64,000 nucleotides of DNA, taken from the NCBI GenBank assembly GCA_905116865.2, contig CAJHNH020003149.1:17264-81263 (forward strand), written 5' to 3'. A model generated the notes under the pieces. The model did no database searches, had not been told where the DNA came from, and worked only from the letters and a program-made list of their open reading frames with translations. This document shows positions 23,651 through 35,106 of the stretch, one piece after another. The DNA comes from Candidula unifasciata (lineage: Eukaryota > Mollusca > Gastropoda > Stylommatophora > Geomitridae). Numbering within the stretch: the first letter of the stretch is position 1; each line of letters starts with the position of its first letter. The position numbers and the translations under genes are program-made.

Positions 23651-25380
23651 GCCTAAGGAAGCCGCGATGTCCCCACACATCGCTTGCTTTGCTTAAATTT
23701 AGTGTGTCTGTCCTGATTAATTAATAACTGTATGGTCTTGTAGGTAACACAAAATTAAATCTTTAAACCACTTTGTATCATCAGTGTTGAAAAATTTATA
23801 CTTAGATTTGTTTCTTCTTTTTTTTTTTCATTTCACAATGTGTTCATGGCTTTGCATTGTACCCTTTCTATATTCCCAGCAGAATTTAGAGAGAATTTGA
23901 AACACAAACGTTAAAAAAGCATGAAATTAAAAATTGAAATTCCCGTAATGAATTTTTGACTACTGTGACTACGATAAGCTTCCGGCAGTTGAATGATTTC
24001 TTTTTTATTTTATTTTTATGTAACTCTGTAGTAACGCACATGATGCGATACAACGAAATATGCCTGGCAATAAATTGTGCAATATATTGTTTGTATCTGC
24101 ATTATTTAAATTGAGAAATTTTTTTTTTTTTTTTAATAGGGTTTTTTTTTTTCTTTTAGTCATTGTGATTGACAAGACAACGCCGTTCTTTTACCTCCCG
24201 GAACATTTCAATGTGACTGTTCAGAATATGTTTACCCTGAAGCTAATGTCACGATTATAGAACTTTTTTCCAGATTTGGATCCGAGCCCAGTACTTTCGG
24301 CAGGCATGTATGTGTCTAGCCACTGCGCAACTTCACTTTATTTCACCTTGACTGTCATTTGAAAATCTTTGATAGTTGATGAATATGTGATACATATGTA
24401 ATAAAGTATAGCACAATTTTTGATTGAACTTTATCTTCTTTATAATATTTCATTCTTTTGTACGCTTAAGAACACATGGCTATCATGGATGAAACCCGTC
24501 ATTGAGTCCACCCTATGGTTGGGTTTTTTTTTTTTTTTTTTTTGTCTTTTCTCTGTCAAAAGAAAAAAAAAACATAAAATAAAAATCGCAACCTGCACAG
24601 TGCGTGGCTAGCCAAGTGGTCTTATATCAGAAGTCTCATAACACCCCCCCACCCCCCCCCCACCCCCCACGCGTTATCACCCATCCCCTATATTGCAACA
24701 GTCGTAAATACAGGAAGGAAAGGCTTTTTTGCACAGATAATCGACTGATTATCTCTTTCGACAAGACATTTATGCCGCCTTATCTTGCAAGTCACCGTGT
24801 GCTGCTCTATTCAGAGCATAGAGAACCTCAGTACGGTCTTTACTTTCCTTTGCCAGTTAGCCAGTCCGTTCATTGATTCTATATTACCCCCGAGTGTCCT
24901 GGTACACAATAGGCACACGTTTCTGTCAGACGAGACTCTTTCAGAGACTCCTACAATTGTGAAACCCACCTACTCACGACCGTCTTAAGCAAGTTAATGA
25001 TGTCAGTTGAAATGATGAATTAGGATGACAGAGTAATAGTTTGTAGCCAGTACACTAGCACCTGGCCTTTGACATATGGTTTCTATTTCTCAGTCGATTC
25101 TTCCTTCCTCTGAAAATAGTCCTTCCCAGCTTTTTATATTTCAAGGTTTCTCATACCTTAGCGTTTAGGTTGAACTGACATACTGACTAGAGGATTTCTG
25201 TGTTTTGATTTGCTTATTTTGCGTACAACACTAAAGATGCACCTTGACCCATTCGCACCCTTATTATTTCTGTTGGTTAAAATCAATTAATTTTTTTTTA
25301 ATTTTACCTTTATTCTTTTTGATATTGTTCTCATTTCTTCAATTTAAGTATTATAAATACTTAATTAACCATTCGATTGG
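23651..25380. other. Mostly unrecognised AT-rich DNA
   Basis: It holds poly-T tracts near 24118 and 24525, a poly-C tract at 24644-24668 and a possible tRNA-like SINE head on the minus strand near 24265-24335 (B-box-like GGCTCGGATCC). No coding region recognised. Confidence 0.4.
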
Positions 25381-25382
25381 GG

Positions 25383-25612
25383 TGAACAGGAGGGGAGGTG
25401 GAGAATATAGTGACGACTGGGAAGTGAACGGTAGAAGCAGGAGAGGCAGACCAAGAGAGGCGATGACGGACGGAATGCGTCGGTGTCACGGAGAGATATT
25501 ATCGATGAAAATTATAAAAGGAGTGGGGGCCGAGATCTACAGAGATGAATTAACGCCTAAGCTAGTCGGCACGGCACACGATACTGATGATGAATTATTC
25601 ATGAACAAATAG
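25383..25612 (+). pseudogene. LINE C-terminal tail with GATGAT end
   Basis: The forward frame reads GGEYSDDWEVNGRSRRGRPR, EAMTDGMRRCHGE, IIKGVGAEIYRDEL, then DTDDE. The order matches the 18.5-18.9 kb tail (GRRDRGRQREKMLDSL, then WHGG, LIHAAGDRRLWR, then GAT repeats). Confidence 0.65.
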
Positions 25613-25624
25613 AAAGATTATTGG

Positions 25625-25925
25625 AGATGTCTTGAAAAAAAAAAGTGACTAGCCAAGAGAACTGTTGAAGGTTACAGTCTGCCTTCTTTGATTACGTCGG
25701 AGAAAGTGAGAACTAGAAAGCATCCTGACATCCAGAAAATTGGAGTCTAAAAGATGCTGAGGGAGACCAAGAAGATTCTGGACTCTCTGACATCACAACA
25801 TAGACGATCATCTGTGACATAACTGATGGAAATTACACTAGTCAGAAGGTTGTGTATAGACATGAATATCATCGCCAGGCGGCATGGACTAAAAGAACAA
25901 AAGTTCTCAGGTTGTTTATACAGTT
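25625..25925 (+). pseudogene. Second LINE C-terminal tail in tandem
   Basis: In shifting frames it reads DYVGESEN-like sequence, REDQEDSGLSDI, TSQKVVYRHEYHRQAAWTKR. This is another copy of the C-terminal tail lying head-to-tail with the copy before it. Heavily decayed. Confidence 0.5.
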
Positions 25926-26372
25926 CAGATACATTACAAATATGTGTCTCAGAGTAGCGAATGGCACGTATTGTGCTTAAAACAAAACAAAAAGATACTG
26001 CAATCTCCAGAAGTCAGAAATATTACTAATTCTTCATTACACACAATTAAGAAGAACATGATTTTAAACAAAAATTAAGAAATTACAGCTCTGACAGATT
26101 TACACAATACATTTAAAAAAAAATTAAAAAATAACATGATATACTTCGCTTTAGTAATAAACATGTCATGTAGCATTCTGTTATAATTTTGTACATGCCT
26201 ATTTTATTAACGAAAATCAGCATAAAAGAGATGTCAAAGTGGAAAACCTACTAAATCTATTAAGGCAGTTTTCTGTACTTTTAAATGGTGTAGTATGGTA
26301 TAGTTTAACTTGTGTGTGTCCATTTCTGTTCTGTTATTACATATAATTTTAAATTTTTTTTCTTTCCACCAG

Positions 26373-26384
26373 TTTTTGACACTA
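26373..26384 (+). other. Candidate 12-nt micro-exon 7
   Basis: Strong acceptor TTTTTTTTCTTTCCACCAG, exon TTTTTGACACTA (F-L-T-L), donor GTAAGTTG. The TTTCCACCAG acceptor is shared with micro-exon 14 and nearly so with 13. Confidence 0.5.
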
Positions 26385-26594
26385 GTAAGTTGTATATTAT
26401 ATATAATTATTATTACATCAGATGTATGAGATAAACGTCATTTTGTTTAGATAGAGAGGGGTGACAAACGCAAATTTTTTTATTGGGGGTGGTGGTGGTG
26501 AGGGGGGAAAGGGTGTGGCTAATGGAATAACAATCATGTTTGCTTGCATGAGGAATATAAATATACTATGATCCTTGCTTGAATGCCTCATAAG

Positions 26595-27050
26595 AGTTAT
26601 ACTGCAGGCAAGTTTGAAGACAGGCCTGCTTGGTACAGAGTGGCAAGCATCACCTCAGAGGTCCCGGGTAGTTAACATCCTTTGGATATTTTCTTCAGCC
26701 TATGCCGGTGTGTTGGAAAATGAGCAGGCAGATAGACTGGCCTGCTCTGCACCACTTGATGGTGAACTGATGTATGACAAGCTAGATACTGAGAGGGCTC
26801 TCTGGGTGCCGGTTAACAGTGTATAGGCACAAATAGATCATTACTGTCTGAAGAGATTAGCACTGCGAGGAGTTACCAGGGCATCTGTCCAATCCTCAAC
26901 ACTCAGGGGAAGAATGAAACGAATATACAATCAGGCGGTAACGGAACCATCGGAATTGGAACTCTTCGCTTGCTACTGAAAATGGGGACAGAGCACATAT
27001 GGGAGTGTCCGAGTGCTGTGAAGTCGATTCATAATTCAATATTCAACTGC
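26595..27050 (+). pseudogene. LINE family J RNase H end (copy 3)
   Basis: The frame reads VNILWIFSSAYAGVLENEQA then DRLACSAPLDGEL, and after a stop LKRLALRGVTRASVQSSTLR, GRMKRIYNQAV and a LKMGTEHIWEC-type terminus. This is the final RNase H motif (N-E-x-A-D intact here) plus tail of the family at 2.75 kb. Confidence 0.7.
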
Positions 27051-27587
27051 AGAAAGTGAAAATGTAACCAAAAGTGTTTTTTTTTTAGGGAGGCGGGGAT
27101 GGGTGGGGCTGTGGGTGGGGATGGGTAACAAAATCACTTGTTTTGTGTGTTTCACCTAAATTCTGAAAAAGAACACAACTGCCGTGGTAAAAGTCTTGAC
27201 TTTGCGAGAAAAATAATTGTCACGTTCAACTAGCATTCCCCAAAATGGGGAGCTTTTAGTTATAATTGTGATTAGGGTATGTGTGCCATATAAAATGACC
27301 TAACGCAGCGTGCCACCAAGACGTCATGGCAACAAAACAAAAAAACACTCGTGCAGTGCTGTTACTCTCAGATGAGACAGACCCCAATCCTTATTACTGT
27401 GATTACTGACGACGAAGCCGTCTACCACCCAGCCAATTGGATACCCGGTCGCGGATGGAGCTGAAAGTCTCGCAACACGCTATAAAATGTGTGTGCTGAA
27501 TCGTTTCCCAAGTTTTCGTCACAAGTTGTAAAAGCGTAACTTACGTTTTGAGGCATAGGGTAACTCACGTCTTTACTGTAAAATTAG

Positions 27588-27835
27588 GAACCAAAATGGT
27601 GTAGCGACTAGACTCTCGCCTGTGGATCGGATAGACGTGGTTTCAGGTCCTGAATACCTGATCTTGAAAAAAAATTACGTTGTTTCCTAGGTCACCCAGC
27701 CTTGAATGAGTATCAGGTAATGTCCTGGTAAGTAAAGGCGGCCGGTGTGATGCTAACCACATCACCCAAATAATGCCGATCAGTCTATAAAAAAAAATAA
27801 GTGTAACTCTACAAGCCAAATATGCCTTTTAGGCG
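27588..27835 (+). mobile_element. SINE family S1 copy 2
   Basis: The tRNA-like head includes GTGTAGCGACTAGACTC and GGTTTCAGGTCCTG. The body keeps CACCCAGCCTTGAATGAG, AAGTAAAGGCGGCCGG, GTGATGCTAACCACATCACC and TGCCGATCAGTCTATAAA. Internal GTAAGT is part of the SINE and is not a splice donor candidate. Confidence 0.7.
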
Positions 27836-28305
27836 GGAAAACAAAATGTTCATTTAAATTACTGATAAGAACAAAATTGTTACCTAACTAAAGTTTTACA
27901 AGTGATGAAAACAGCAAAGAAAACGTCGGTTTTGATACAGCAAAGTATTAAAAGAAAAATTAAGTTTAATGTGAACATAGAAACCAATCGAAAAATGCAA
28001 GTTACTGGGATAAATAATTGCCGAGTTATTGCAAATACAATGTCATGAATTTCTAAACTTACTATTGTATCCTGTGTTCGATGCCTAATAGACGTGTAAA
28101 GGGTCTTTCGTATTTCTGTTTGTTTTGACGTGTTACTTATTGTGCTACATTCTGATTTTGATTAGCATCATTCCAGATAACATAAGCTAAAAAAAACATC
28201 GTTGTTTATGTTAGAAAATTACAAGATGTATTAGTGAACACAGTTTGCTTCAAAGCACATCATAGGTATGCTCAGTAGTGATAATTTGTGTCTCTTTTTC
28301 GACAG

Positions 28306-28314
28306 TTGTTTGAA
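28306..28314 (+). other. Candidate 9-nt micro-exon 8
   Basis: Acceptor TTTGTGTCTCTTTTTCGACAG, exon TTGTTTGAA (L-F-E), donor GTAAGTTC. Sits about 150 bp upstream of the (GAA)n expansion. Confidence 0.5.
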
Positions 28315-28454
28315 GTAAGTTCAATACACTGATATTCTGCCTAACTTTTGATTTGTCTACATTTAGTTTTAGATACATGAGTTACATGTTATGTTTACTT
28401 CTGGAGCTCGGAGCTAGATAAATGTCAATGAGTGGAAGCTATGGCTTTGCTTTA

Positions 28455-28913
28455 ATCTTCTTCTTCTTCTTCTTCTTCTTAAATGAAGAAGAAGAAGAAG
28501 AAGAAGAAGAAGAAGAAGAAGAAGAAGAAGAAGAAGAAGAAGAAGAAGAAGAAGAAGAAGAAGAAGAAGAAGAAGAAGAAAGAAGAAGAAGAAGAAGAAG
28601 AAGAAGAAGAAGAAGAAGAAGAAGAAGAAGAAGAAAGAAGAAGAAGAAGAAGAAGAAGAAGAAGAAAGAAGAAGAAAAAGAAGAAGAAGAAGAAGAAGAA
28701 GAAGATGAACAAGAAGAAGATGAAGAACAAAAAGAAGAAGAGGAGAAGAAGAAGAAGAAGAAGAAGAAGAAGAAGAAGAAGAAGAAGAAGAAGAAGAAGA
28801 AGAAGAAGAAGAAGAAGAAGAAGAAGAAGAAGAAGAAGGAAGAAGAAGAAGAAGAAGAAGAAGAAGAAGAAGAAGAAGAAGAAGAAGAAGAAGAAGAAGA
28901 AGAAGAAGAAGAA

Positions 28914-28960
<47 letters not shown>

Positions 28961-29160
28961 AGAAGAAGCAGAAGAAAAAGAAGAAGAAGAAGAAGAAGAA
29001 GAAGAAGAAGAAGAAGAAGAAGAAGAAGAAGAAGAAGAAGAAGAAGAAGAAGAAGAAGAAGAAGAAGAAGAAGAAGAAGAAGAAGAAGAAGAAGCAAAAG
29101 AAGAAGAAGAAGAGGAAGAAGAAACAGATAAAGAAGAAGAAACAGATAAAGAAGAAGAAG
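28455..29160 (+). repeat. (CTT)9-AAAT-(GAA)n expansion, ~0.7 kb
   Basis: It begins with about nine CTT units, an AAAT spacer, then about 620 bp of GAA units with rare interruptions (for example GATGAACAAG near 28705). The start is a ready-made hairpin. Overlapping Glu/Lys/Arg and Ser/Phe/Leu frames on both strands are translated repeat. Orientation is opposite to the 22.7 kb tract. Confidence 0.97.
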
Positions 29161-29264
29161 AAATTAGGAATAAGAACACCAGAAAATGAAATAGTTTGGA
29201 CATGAAATAAAATGTTATGGCCTTAAAAAAAAAAAAAAAACACTTACACTACAGGGTTCAGTAA

Positions 29265-29402
29265 AGAAGAAGAGAAGAGCCAGACCAAGAAGACTTGCAT
29301 TCAGCATCTTGGTAACCAGACAGGTATCAAACCGGCAATAGCAGCGGGTGGTCCAGCGATGCCGTGTGGTATGGGTCGATGATGGTGATGATGATGATAT
29401 GG
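29265..29402 (+). pseudogene. LINE 3' end with GAT-rich tail
   Basis: The frame reads SVKKKRRARPRRLAFSILV (compare the GRPR motif before LINE C-termini) and ends in GATGATGGTGATGATGATGAT, the same GAT tail seen on other LINE copies. Confidence 0.45.
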
Positions 29403-29799
29403 CGGACTAAAAGTAATAATAGTTTGAGGCATAACCATTAAAATAAATGGCAGAGTGGGCTTGCACAACAACTGGGTGGAGCACAAAGAGAGGAGACCGT
29501 TGTTATCATATATATAAAAACAAAAGCGGCATTTTCAGTTGTTCATAGTGAACAATTCAAGAATGGCTTCTCATCATGTTGCAGACGTGTGGTAATCAGG
29601 AACACCTCGAGCAGTGTCATAAAGTGAAACCTCATAGACACGAACTTGCACAAGAAGAACATTGGGTAAACATGACGATTGTGGCGGCAGCAAGGGTGCA
29701 CGACTATAAATCTTGATTAGCATCAACTTCTAACATGAACTCTGGATTTTTTCAGGCTATTGGAATTATGTTAACAAGATTTTACTGTATATAGCTGGA

Positions 29800-29990
29800 A
29801 AGGGCACCTCAGAGAGCAGTGTTGCAAAGATACAACGGCAACAGAGACAGAGGTCGGCCACGCAGAATATGGACCGCAGAAATTTCAGACAATGAAAAGT
29901 ACTTAATACAAAGCCAACAAAAGGACCTGGTCTAGAGATATCTTCCTGTCCTGACATCACGAGTCATTTAACAATTTGAATCCGAAAGAA
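29800..29990 (+). pseudogene. Possible LINE C-terminal scrap
   Basis: The frame reads AVLQRYNGNRDRGRPRRIWT then AEISDNEKYL. The RGRPRRIW motif is typical of LINE tails. No other supporting domain. Confidence 0.4.
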
Positions 29991-30179
29991 CGTACCATAC
30001 GTTCATAGGTTCCTACCTATAGGCCCAATAAACGCAAGATGTGCCAAGTTTACGTCTCTCTTGACTACCACTTGGGCCTCTAATGCTAAACCCCCTGGGA
30101 CTCAAAGAGTTAAGGAATAGAGAAAAAAAAAGGAAGCTAAAAAGTTTTAAAAGTTTTTTTTTTAATATAGCCTTGCAGT

Positions 30180-30420
30180 GTATTTTGCAATTTGTCTAGA
30201 CTTATATTTTAAAGACCAATCGGCACTATGTTGTTGATGTGGCTGGCATCATACCAGCTGGCTTTACTTCCCAAGACGTTACCTAATACCCATTTGAGGT
30301 TGGGTCGACCTGGAAGCCATGATCATTTTAGAAAATAATTCGGCTTCGTCAGGACGACAACCTACGGTTTTTGGATCTGGAAGCGAATGTCTAGCTGCAA
30401 CAACATAGTGGCGTCCAAAA
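30180..30420 (-). mobile_element. SINE family S1 copy 3
   Basis: On the minus strand the body reads GGTCGACCCAACCTCAAATG, GAAGTAAAGCCAGCTGG, GATGCCAGCCACATCA, GTGCCGATTGGTCTTT. The head is decayed. Confidence 0.65.
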
Positions 30421-30464
30421 AAGGCAGTTTAATGTAGTTAAATGTAAGCAGTCATAATGTTTTT

Positions 30465-30645
30465 CAATGTAATTGCGTCTGTGGCTTTTGCGTTGCGAAC
30501 GCGCTTCGTAATGCTGGGGTGCAGGGTTTTATCCAAGCTACAGACGATTTGTCTTGCATTAGTTTCGACAGTGGTACCGAGAGCTGACCGTTTAGTAAGC
30601 AATGGCAGACTACTGCACACAAAATTTGCCTAGAAAAACCACAAC
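30465..30645 (+). mobile_element. SINE family S2 copy 2
   Basis: Shares GTCTGTGG, GCGAACGCGCTTCGTAATG, CGAGAGCTGACCGTTTAGTA and GCCTAGAAAAACCAC with the 21.4 kb copy. The tail beyond GCCTAGAAAAACCACAACC is missing. Confidence 0.65.
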
Positions 30646-30732
30646 CATGACTAACTTATTTGTTTTAAAATGTAGTATCATTCTTTTAACATGTTTGATC
30701 AGTAACGTATGGCAATATCGCTGTTACCCCAG

Positions 30733-30744
30733 GCGTTCAAGGCG
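30733..30744 (+). other. Candidate 12-nt micro-exon 9
   Basis: Acceptor ATATCGCTGTTACCCCAG, exon GCGTTCAAGGCG (A-F-K-A), donor GTAAGTTT. About 1.6 kb downstream of the (GAA)n tract. Confidence 0.5.
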
Positions 30745-31059
30745 GTAAGTTTTTGTGTGTGTATATATCATGTCAGTCTAATCACTGTCGTTAGTCTTGA
30801 TGTAGATGAATTGTGTCTGTTTGTTGCATACATTAGCAGGTAAGGAAAGTCGTTGCTCATTCTCTGCGGAATGATATTCTGTAACAGCTAATGTTAAATA
30901 TTTAGAATTAATCGTTAGTTCTCTATATTCGGCGTTAAAATGAAACCAACTCCTTTATGTGTGACAATCTTTTATAAGGAAGACTAACGTTTGCAACCTG
31001 ATCTCTGTCCCAGCATTATACGGCTGTCTTAAACAATGACATAATATAAAAACATCTGC

Positions 31060-31590
31060 ATGTCAGAAAGACTTGAGCACATTATGCAGATCCTGCCGAC
31101 TGTACTTAAGACTGTGAGGAGTAACCGGACTTCAGAAGCAAAGTATGCAGAGCAATGTTTGGGGAACCATGAATGACCAGCAACTGACATGAGCATTTAA
31201 AGAGGCAGCCCGCCTGACGATCTAACCTGTGCATAAGAAATTGAACGGCAAAATCACCACCTGCGAGATGAGATGCCTAAGAAAAGACGCCAATCTAACC
31301 AGCCGAGACCGAGTAAATAATGTCACTCCTCAGACAAATTGCTAGAGCGACAGCCGGTACTAGATTCATCGAAATACAGCAGATCAAGTGTTTTGGCTAA
31401 CTCGTCAGAATTCAGCAAGACCAAGTACAGTCACAGGTACAACATCTCAGATCAGCTAAAAAAGGACAGCAGCGAAAATGTGGATGGACAACGTTGAAGA
31501 AACCTTGCGCCTTTACGGCATGAAAAAAGCCAGTTGCAGCCAGAATGCAAATTAGCACTCAAAGCCATGGGGAAATGGAATGAACAATAC
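31060..31590 (+). pseudogene. LINE C-terminal tail
   Basis: Frames read TTCEMRCLRKDANLTSRDRV, then, shifted, FIEIQQIKCFG-like sequence and WMDNVEETLRLYGMKKASCS. This is the standard tail order (CLRR, KWFG, DNVEETL). Multiple indels. Confidence 0.6.
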
Positions 31591-31639
31591 AACCCAACAT
31601 AAATTATAAATGATGGAGATTGTTAACCTTAAATAGAAC

Positions 31640-32398
31640 CTAACACAATTTTAGCAAGGTGGAATAAATACTTTAAATCATTACTTATTTGCAATAAAAT
31701 AGATGAAAGCAGGGAAGAACATAAAAACAAATCAGAATTGACGGCAGAGGAACTAAAGCCAAGTATCTTATTAGATGAAGTGGAATATGTCATTCATACC
31801 GCCGCTAGACTAAAGGCAACAGGTATCGATGATGTACCAGCTAAGGCCATCAAGCATCAAGGCAGCAGGAGAAGCGGGAGCAATAAGGTTCAAGATAATA
31901 TTTAAGGTGGCATGGGACAATCAAGAAACACCATCAGATTGGCAAACTGCTGTCATCGTCCCACTGTGGAAAAAAAGGAAGCTAGAGGGACTGTACTAGT
32001 TACAGAGGAATATCGCTTGTCAGTCACACTATGAAAATGTATGCTAAGATCATCGAAATAAGGCTAAGATAATTGATAGAGTATCAACTATCAGACCAAT
32101 TGTGGGAACAACAACTTGAACTAAATTAATCGAGAAACAGCAGATCAAGGGGTTTGGCTATCTTGTTATAATGCCGCAAGATCAAATACCATCACAAGCG
32201 CTACATCTCAGAAGATCAGCTACAACAGCAAAAGGACGGCCGCGGAAAACATGGTCGACAACATTATAGACACTATACGCCTTCGCGGCATCACAAAAGC
32301 CAGTGGCAGCCAACCTGTACTGAATCGCTAATTATTTCTCCCCACGCTGCTTAACGGCAGAAGTGGTTTATGGTGATGATGATGATGATGATGATGAC
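31640..32398 (+). pseudogene. LINE with internal RT deletion and GAT tail
   Basis: RARWNKYFKSLL-like linker, then ELKPSILLDEVEYVIHTAAR, LKATGIDDVPAKAIK, SDWQTAVIVPLWKK, YRGISLVSHTMKMYAKIIEI (RT fingers). At about 32115 it jumps straight to the C-terminal tail (EKQQIKGFGYLVIMPQDQIP, KGRPRKTW). The whole palm with the catalytic DD is missing. It ends in nine GAT triplets near 32375. One internal deletion of more than 1 kb relative to a full ORF is implied. Confidence 0.65.
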
Positions 32399-32668
32399 AA
32401 ATGGTGAGTGTCAAAATATATGACCAACTTTTGCTTCGTTCAGTAGCTATATTTTGTGGGGTTTTTTTTAGGAAAGGGGATGAGGGCAGTGGAGAGCAGT
32501 AAGAGGAAAGGGGATGTGGAAGCAAGAGTGTTTATTTGTATGGTTTGAATAGTTTATGAAAAGAAGTAGAATAAACACAAAAATTATAACAGCTTTTTAA
32601 CGTTTATTATTACCATCTATTCAACTATTTATCTTCGTACGAGCATTCTATTGTTTTCATTTCAACAG

Positions 32669-32677
32669 GGCGACAAG
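32669..32677 (+). other. Candidate 9-nt micro-exon 10
   Basis: Acceptor CTATTGTTTTCATTTCAACAG, exon GGCGACAAG (G-D-K), donor GTACGTTT. The intron start (TGTCTATATGATGTC near 32703) resembles that after micro-exon 14 (TGTCTATTTGATGTC). Confidence 0.45.
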
Positions 32678-33486
32678 GTACGTTTTTGGTTGAATCACTT
32701 GTGTCTATATGATGTCTAGTCATTCTTTAATGGGGATGACGTTTAAATGTTAAAAACATTACCCGTTAAACGTAGGATATGCGCAGCCTTTTCCTAGTAT
32801 CTCAGCTGGAGTCTACCTAACTATAATTTTTTTTTTCTACGGATTTCATAAACGTCAGTCCCAAGTATTCTGGAGCCTCGGTGTGGTAGATAACAGGTCG
32901 ATTGCTTGCCATTCCGACACTCGTTTCTAATTCTCATTGAAGCATATTTTTAACATGAATCTGATCGACTTAGTCTACGAAAGATATAGAAATGTGTTCT
33001 GCCTAATCAGAGCAAAATTTAAATATAAGATAAACAAGCGAATCTAAGGGCCTCGCGAACTGGAGTGGCCTCAAAATTAAATAATTGTGGATTAGGGAAA
33101 TCGAGGCGAAAATACCTATAGGTATAGCTTGGTGTATTTTAAATGATTAGGTAATATATTTTACGTGATTTTGCAAACATATTTAGTATTATTTCTTTCA
33201 TTAAAAGTTGAAAGACTAAATATTCCGATTATCCATAGATTTAAATGTGTAATACTGAGATTAGCTAATGAAAAGAAAACGGTAAGAGCCAAGTGACCCT
33301 TAACAGCTTAGGGTCTTATGGTGTGGTATTCTGGCCCCTCTCAGAAAGCTATGCAACTGGCGAGATGTTCCACACCCGTTGTGTGAGAGAACGAAGTTTA
33401 ACCCCACTAAAACCGCACATGGAACTTGTAACATTAGGTTACACAAAGTGCCACTATTCGAATGGGATTCCCCCAAGCGAAAGTTC

Positions 33487-33517
<31 letters not shown>

Positions 33518-33670
33518 AAAAAAACTTCAACAGTCAAGTTATGTCAGAGGCCCCGAAAGTACAAAGTAACCTGAAGTCAATTCGCGGTGGGGCTGTAATA
33601 TCAACACCTTTATGTGTCATGTCTGGACAGGCTGACCTGTTGAGTTGGGATGCGGTGGGCTCAAAACTGA
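32678..33670. other. No gene recognised
   Basis: It contains a C21-A17 tract at 33487-33524. ORFs across that tract read Pro/Lys runs. Otherwise unassigned and probably intronic. Confidence 0.4.
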
Positions 33671-33674
33671 CCTC

Positions 33675-34035
33675 ACAGAACTCGGGTAATACCCATAAGC
33701 GCTCGGTCCCCATCCTCAGGAGCCAGCACAGAGTTTATATAATAATGTTGCCAGTCGTAGTCTGGTTGTATGTCTGTTTTGCCTTTCTTTTGAACGTAGT
33801 TTGCTGGCCGAAATCTCTGGTCACACCCTGGTGCATCATTCTCTCCAGCCCATAATAATCTAGTTTCTCTTTTGACTTCGTCACTCGTTCCCAAAGGGCT
33901 CTGACCACGTCTGCTTTGGCATGCATCAATTCACCACCCATCGGTGCAGATCCAGCCAGTCTGTCTGTCTGTTCATTTCCAAACTCGCCGGCATGACCTG
34001 GAGAAAAGATCCAAAGTATGGTCACTACCTAAGTA
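33675..34035 (-). pseudogene. LINE family J RNase H end (copy 4)
   Basis: The minus frame 34025-33735 reads ILWIFSPGHAGEFGNEQTDR then LAGSAPMGGELMHAKADVVR, ALWERV, GVTRDFGQQTTFKRKAKQTY. The terminus EDGDRALMG is in a second frame. The HAG and NEQTD motif is intact. Confidence 0.7.
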
Positions 34036-34375
34036 AAGCTTGCCACTCTGCTCGTAGCAATTATGTCTTTGGAGCCCTTTAAAATTACGACCTATGAATG
34101 TATCTTATGCTACCGCTACGACTTCTTATCTCACAGTACCTTCTGCAAAATCCCCAATTCGTCTTGTCCCTATCCGAACAACATCCGGTAATTTCGTGCA
34201 GCAGGGAAACCAACCCTGAGCTTCATGAACTCAGGTGGGCCCACTCTCTCAAAACGTCTCGGAGCTCGTGGGCCGAAACGTTTGTCGACGAGAGATTACT
34301 TCTACTGACGATTGGTAGATCCCCGCTGTACATGCTCCCCTGTGGAGTTTCTTCTTACTTAGTGTAGCCACCGAC
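34035..34375 (+). mobile_element. LINE family P 3' UTR (copy 1)
   Basis: Shares GCTTGCCACTCTG, TATGCTACCGCTACGAC, TCACAGTACCTTCTGCAAAA, CGTCTTGTCCCTATCCGA, GGCCGAAACGTTTGTCGACG and CATGCTCCCCTGTGGAGTT with 37.4-37.7 kb and 54.5-54.7 kb. It is a 3' UTR only, abutting the antisense family J fragment. Confidence 0.7.
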
Positions 34376-34687
34376 AAGCTGCAGTGAACGCCTCCACCTC
34401 CATTTTCAAGGCTGACCCTTAGTGTTGTAATTGGTCTCTATACACAGGGTATATAATTATATGATTACTGAATGCCTCTCGGGGTGCGTTAAAGGTCTTT
34501 TAAATTATTATTATTATCATCATCATCACCTAGTTCACCTGTGTTCTGATTTCCTTTACCCTCTGAAATCTTGCTTCTTTAATTCAGTTGACTGATATTT
34601 TGCATATTGTTTCCCAACACTATTTGATTGTTTTGAAAGTGATCATAATCAGGCAGCATTACATATATAGGATGTCAGCCGAGGTAA

Positions 34688-34689
34688 CA

Positions 34690-34743
<54 letters not shown>

Positions 34744-34751
34744 CACACACA
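34688..34751. repeat. (CA)n microsatellite
   Basis: About 32 CA units with one AAC interruption. Confidence 0.95.
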
Positions 34752-35094
34752 TAAAGTAGATATTACATTCTCACATCGACAGTTTTTCACTTTCTTGAGT
34801 CAAGTAATTGTCAACTCTCCGACATTTTTAAATGTATAACATATTTAATGTATCTTATAAAATCAGCTAATCGTCAAATTTAGCAAGGTAGCAATCGCTT
34901 GTCGAAATTTAAAAAAAAATGAAATAAATAAAAGTCCTTCATACCAAATATCATCTAAACTAAAAGTCGCCTATAGGGAATACACGAGAATGTAAGGAAG
35001 AAAAGGACAAATAAAAAAGTACTATGAAATTAATCTTAGAAAGTGTGACATAGTTTTTCTTAATACTTAGTATTTTAACGCTCTGTTTCCCCAG

Positions 35095-35106
35095 AATCCC
35101 CAACTG
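35095..35106 (+). other. Candidate 12-nt micro-exon 11
   Basis: Acceptor TTTTAACGCTCTGTTTCCCCAG, exon AATCCCCAACTG (N-P-Q-L), donor GTGAGTGA. The next intron contains the gypsy element and several LINE pieces. Confidence 0.5.

Noticed and set aside
27724..27734. GTAAGT donor-like site near 27728
   Set aside because: Part of the conserved SINE S1 body, seen in other copies.
30833..30845. CATTAGCAG|GTAAGG, a possible 3-nt exon or recursive splice site
   Set aside because: Too short to distinguish from chance, and no supporting pattern.
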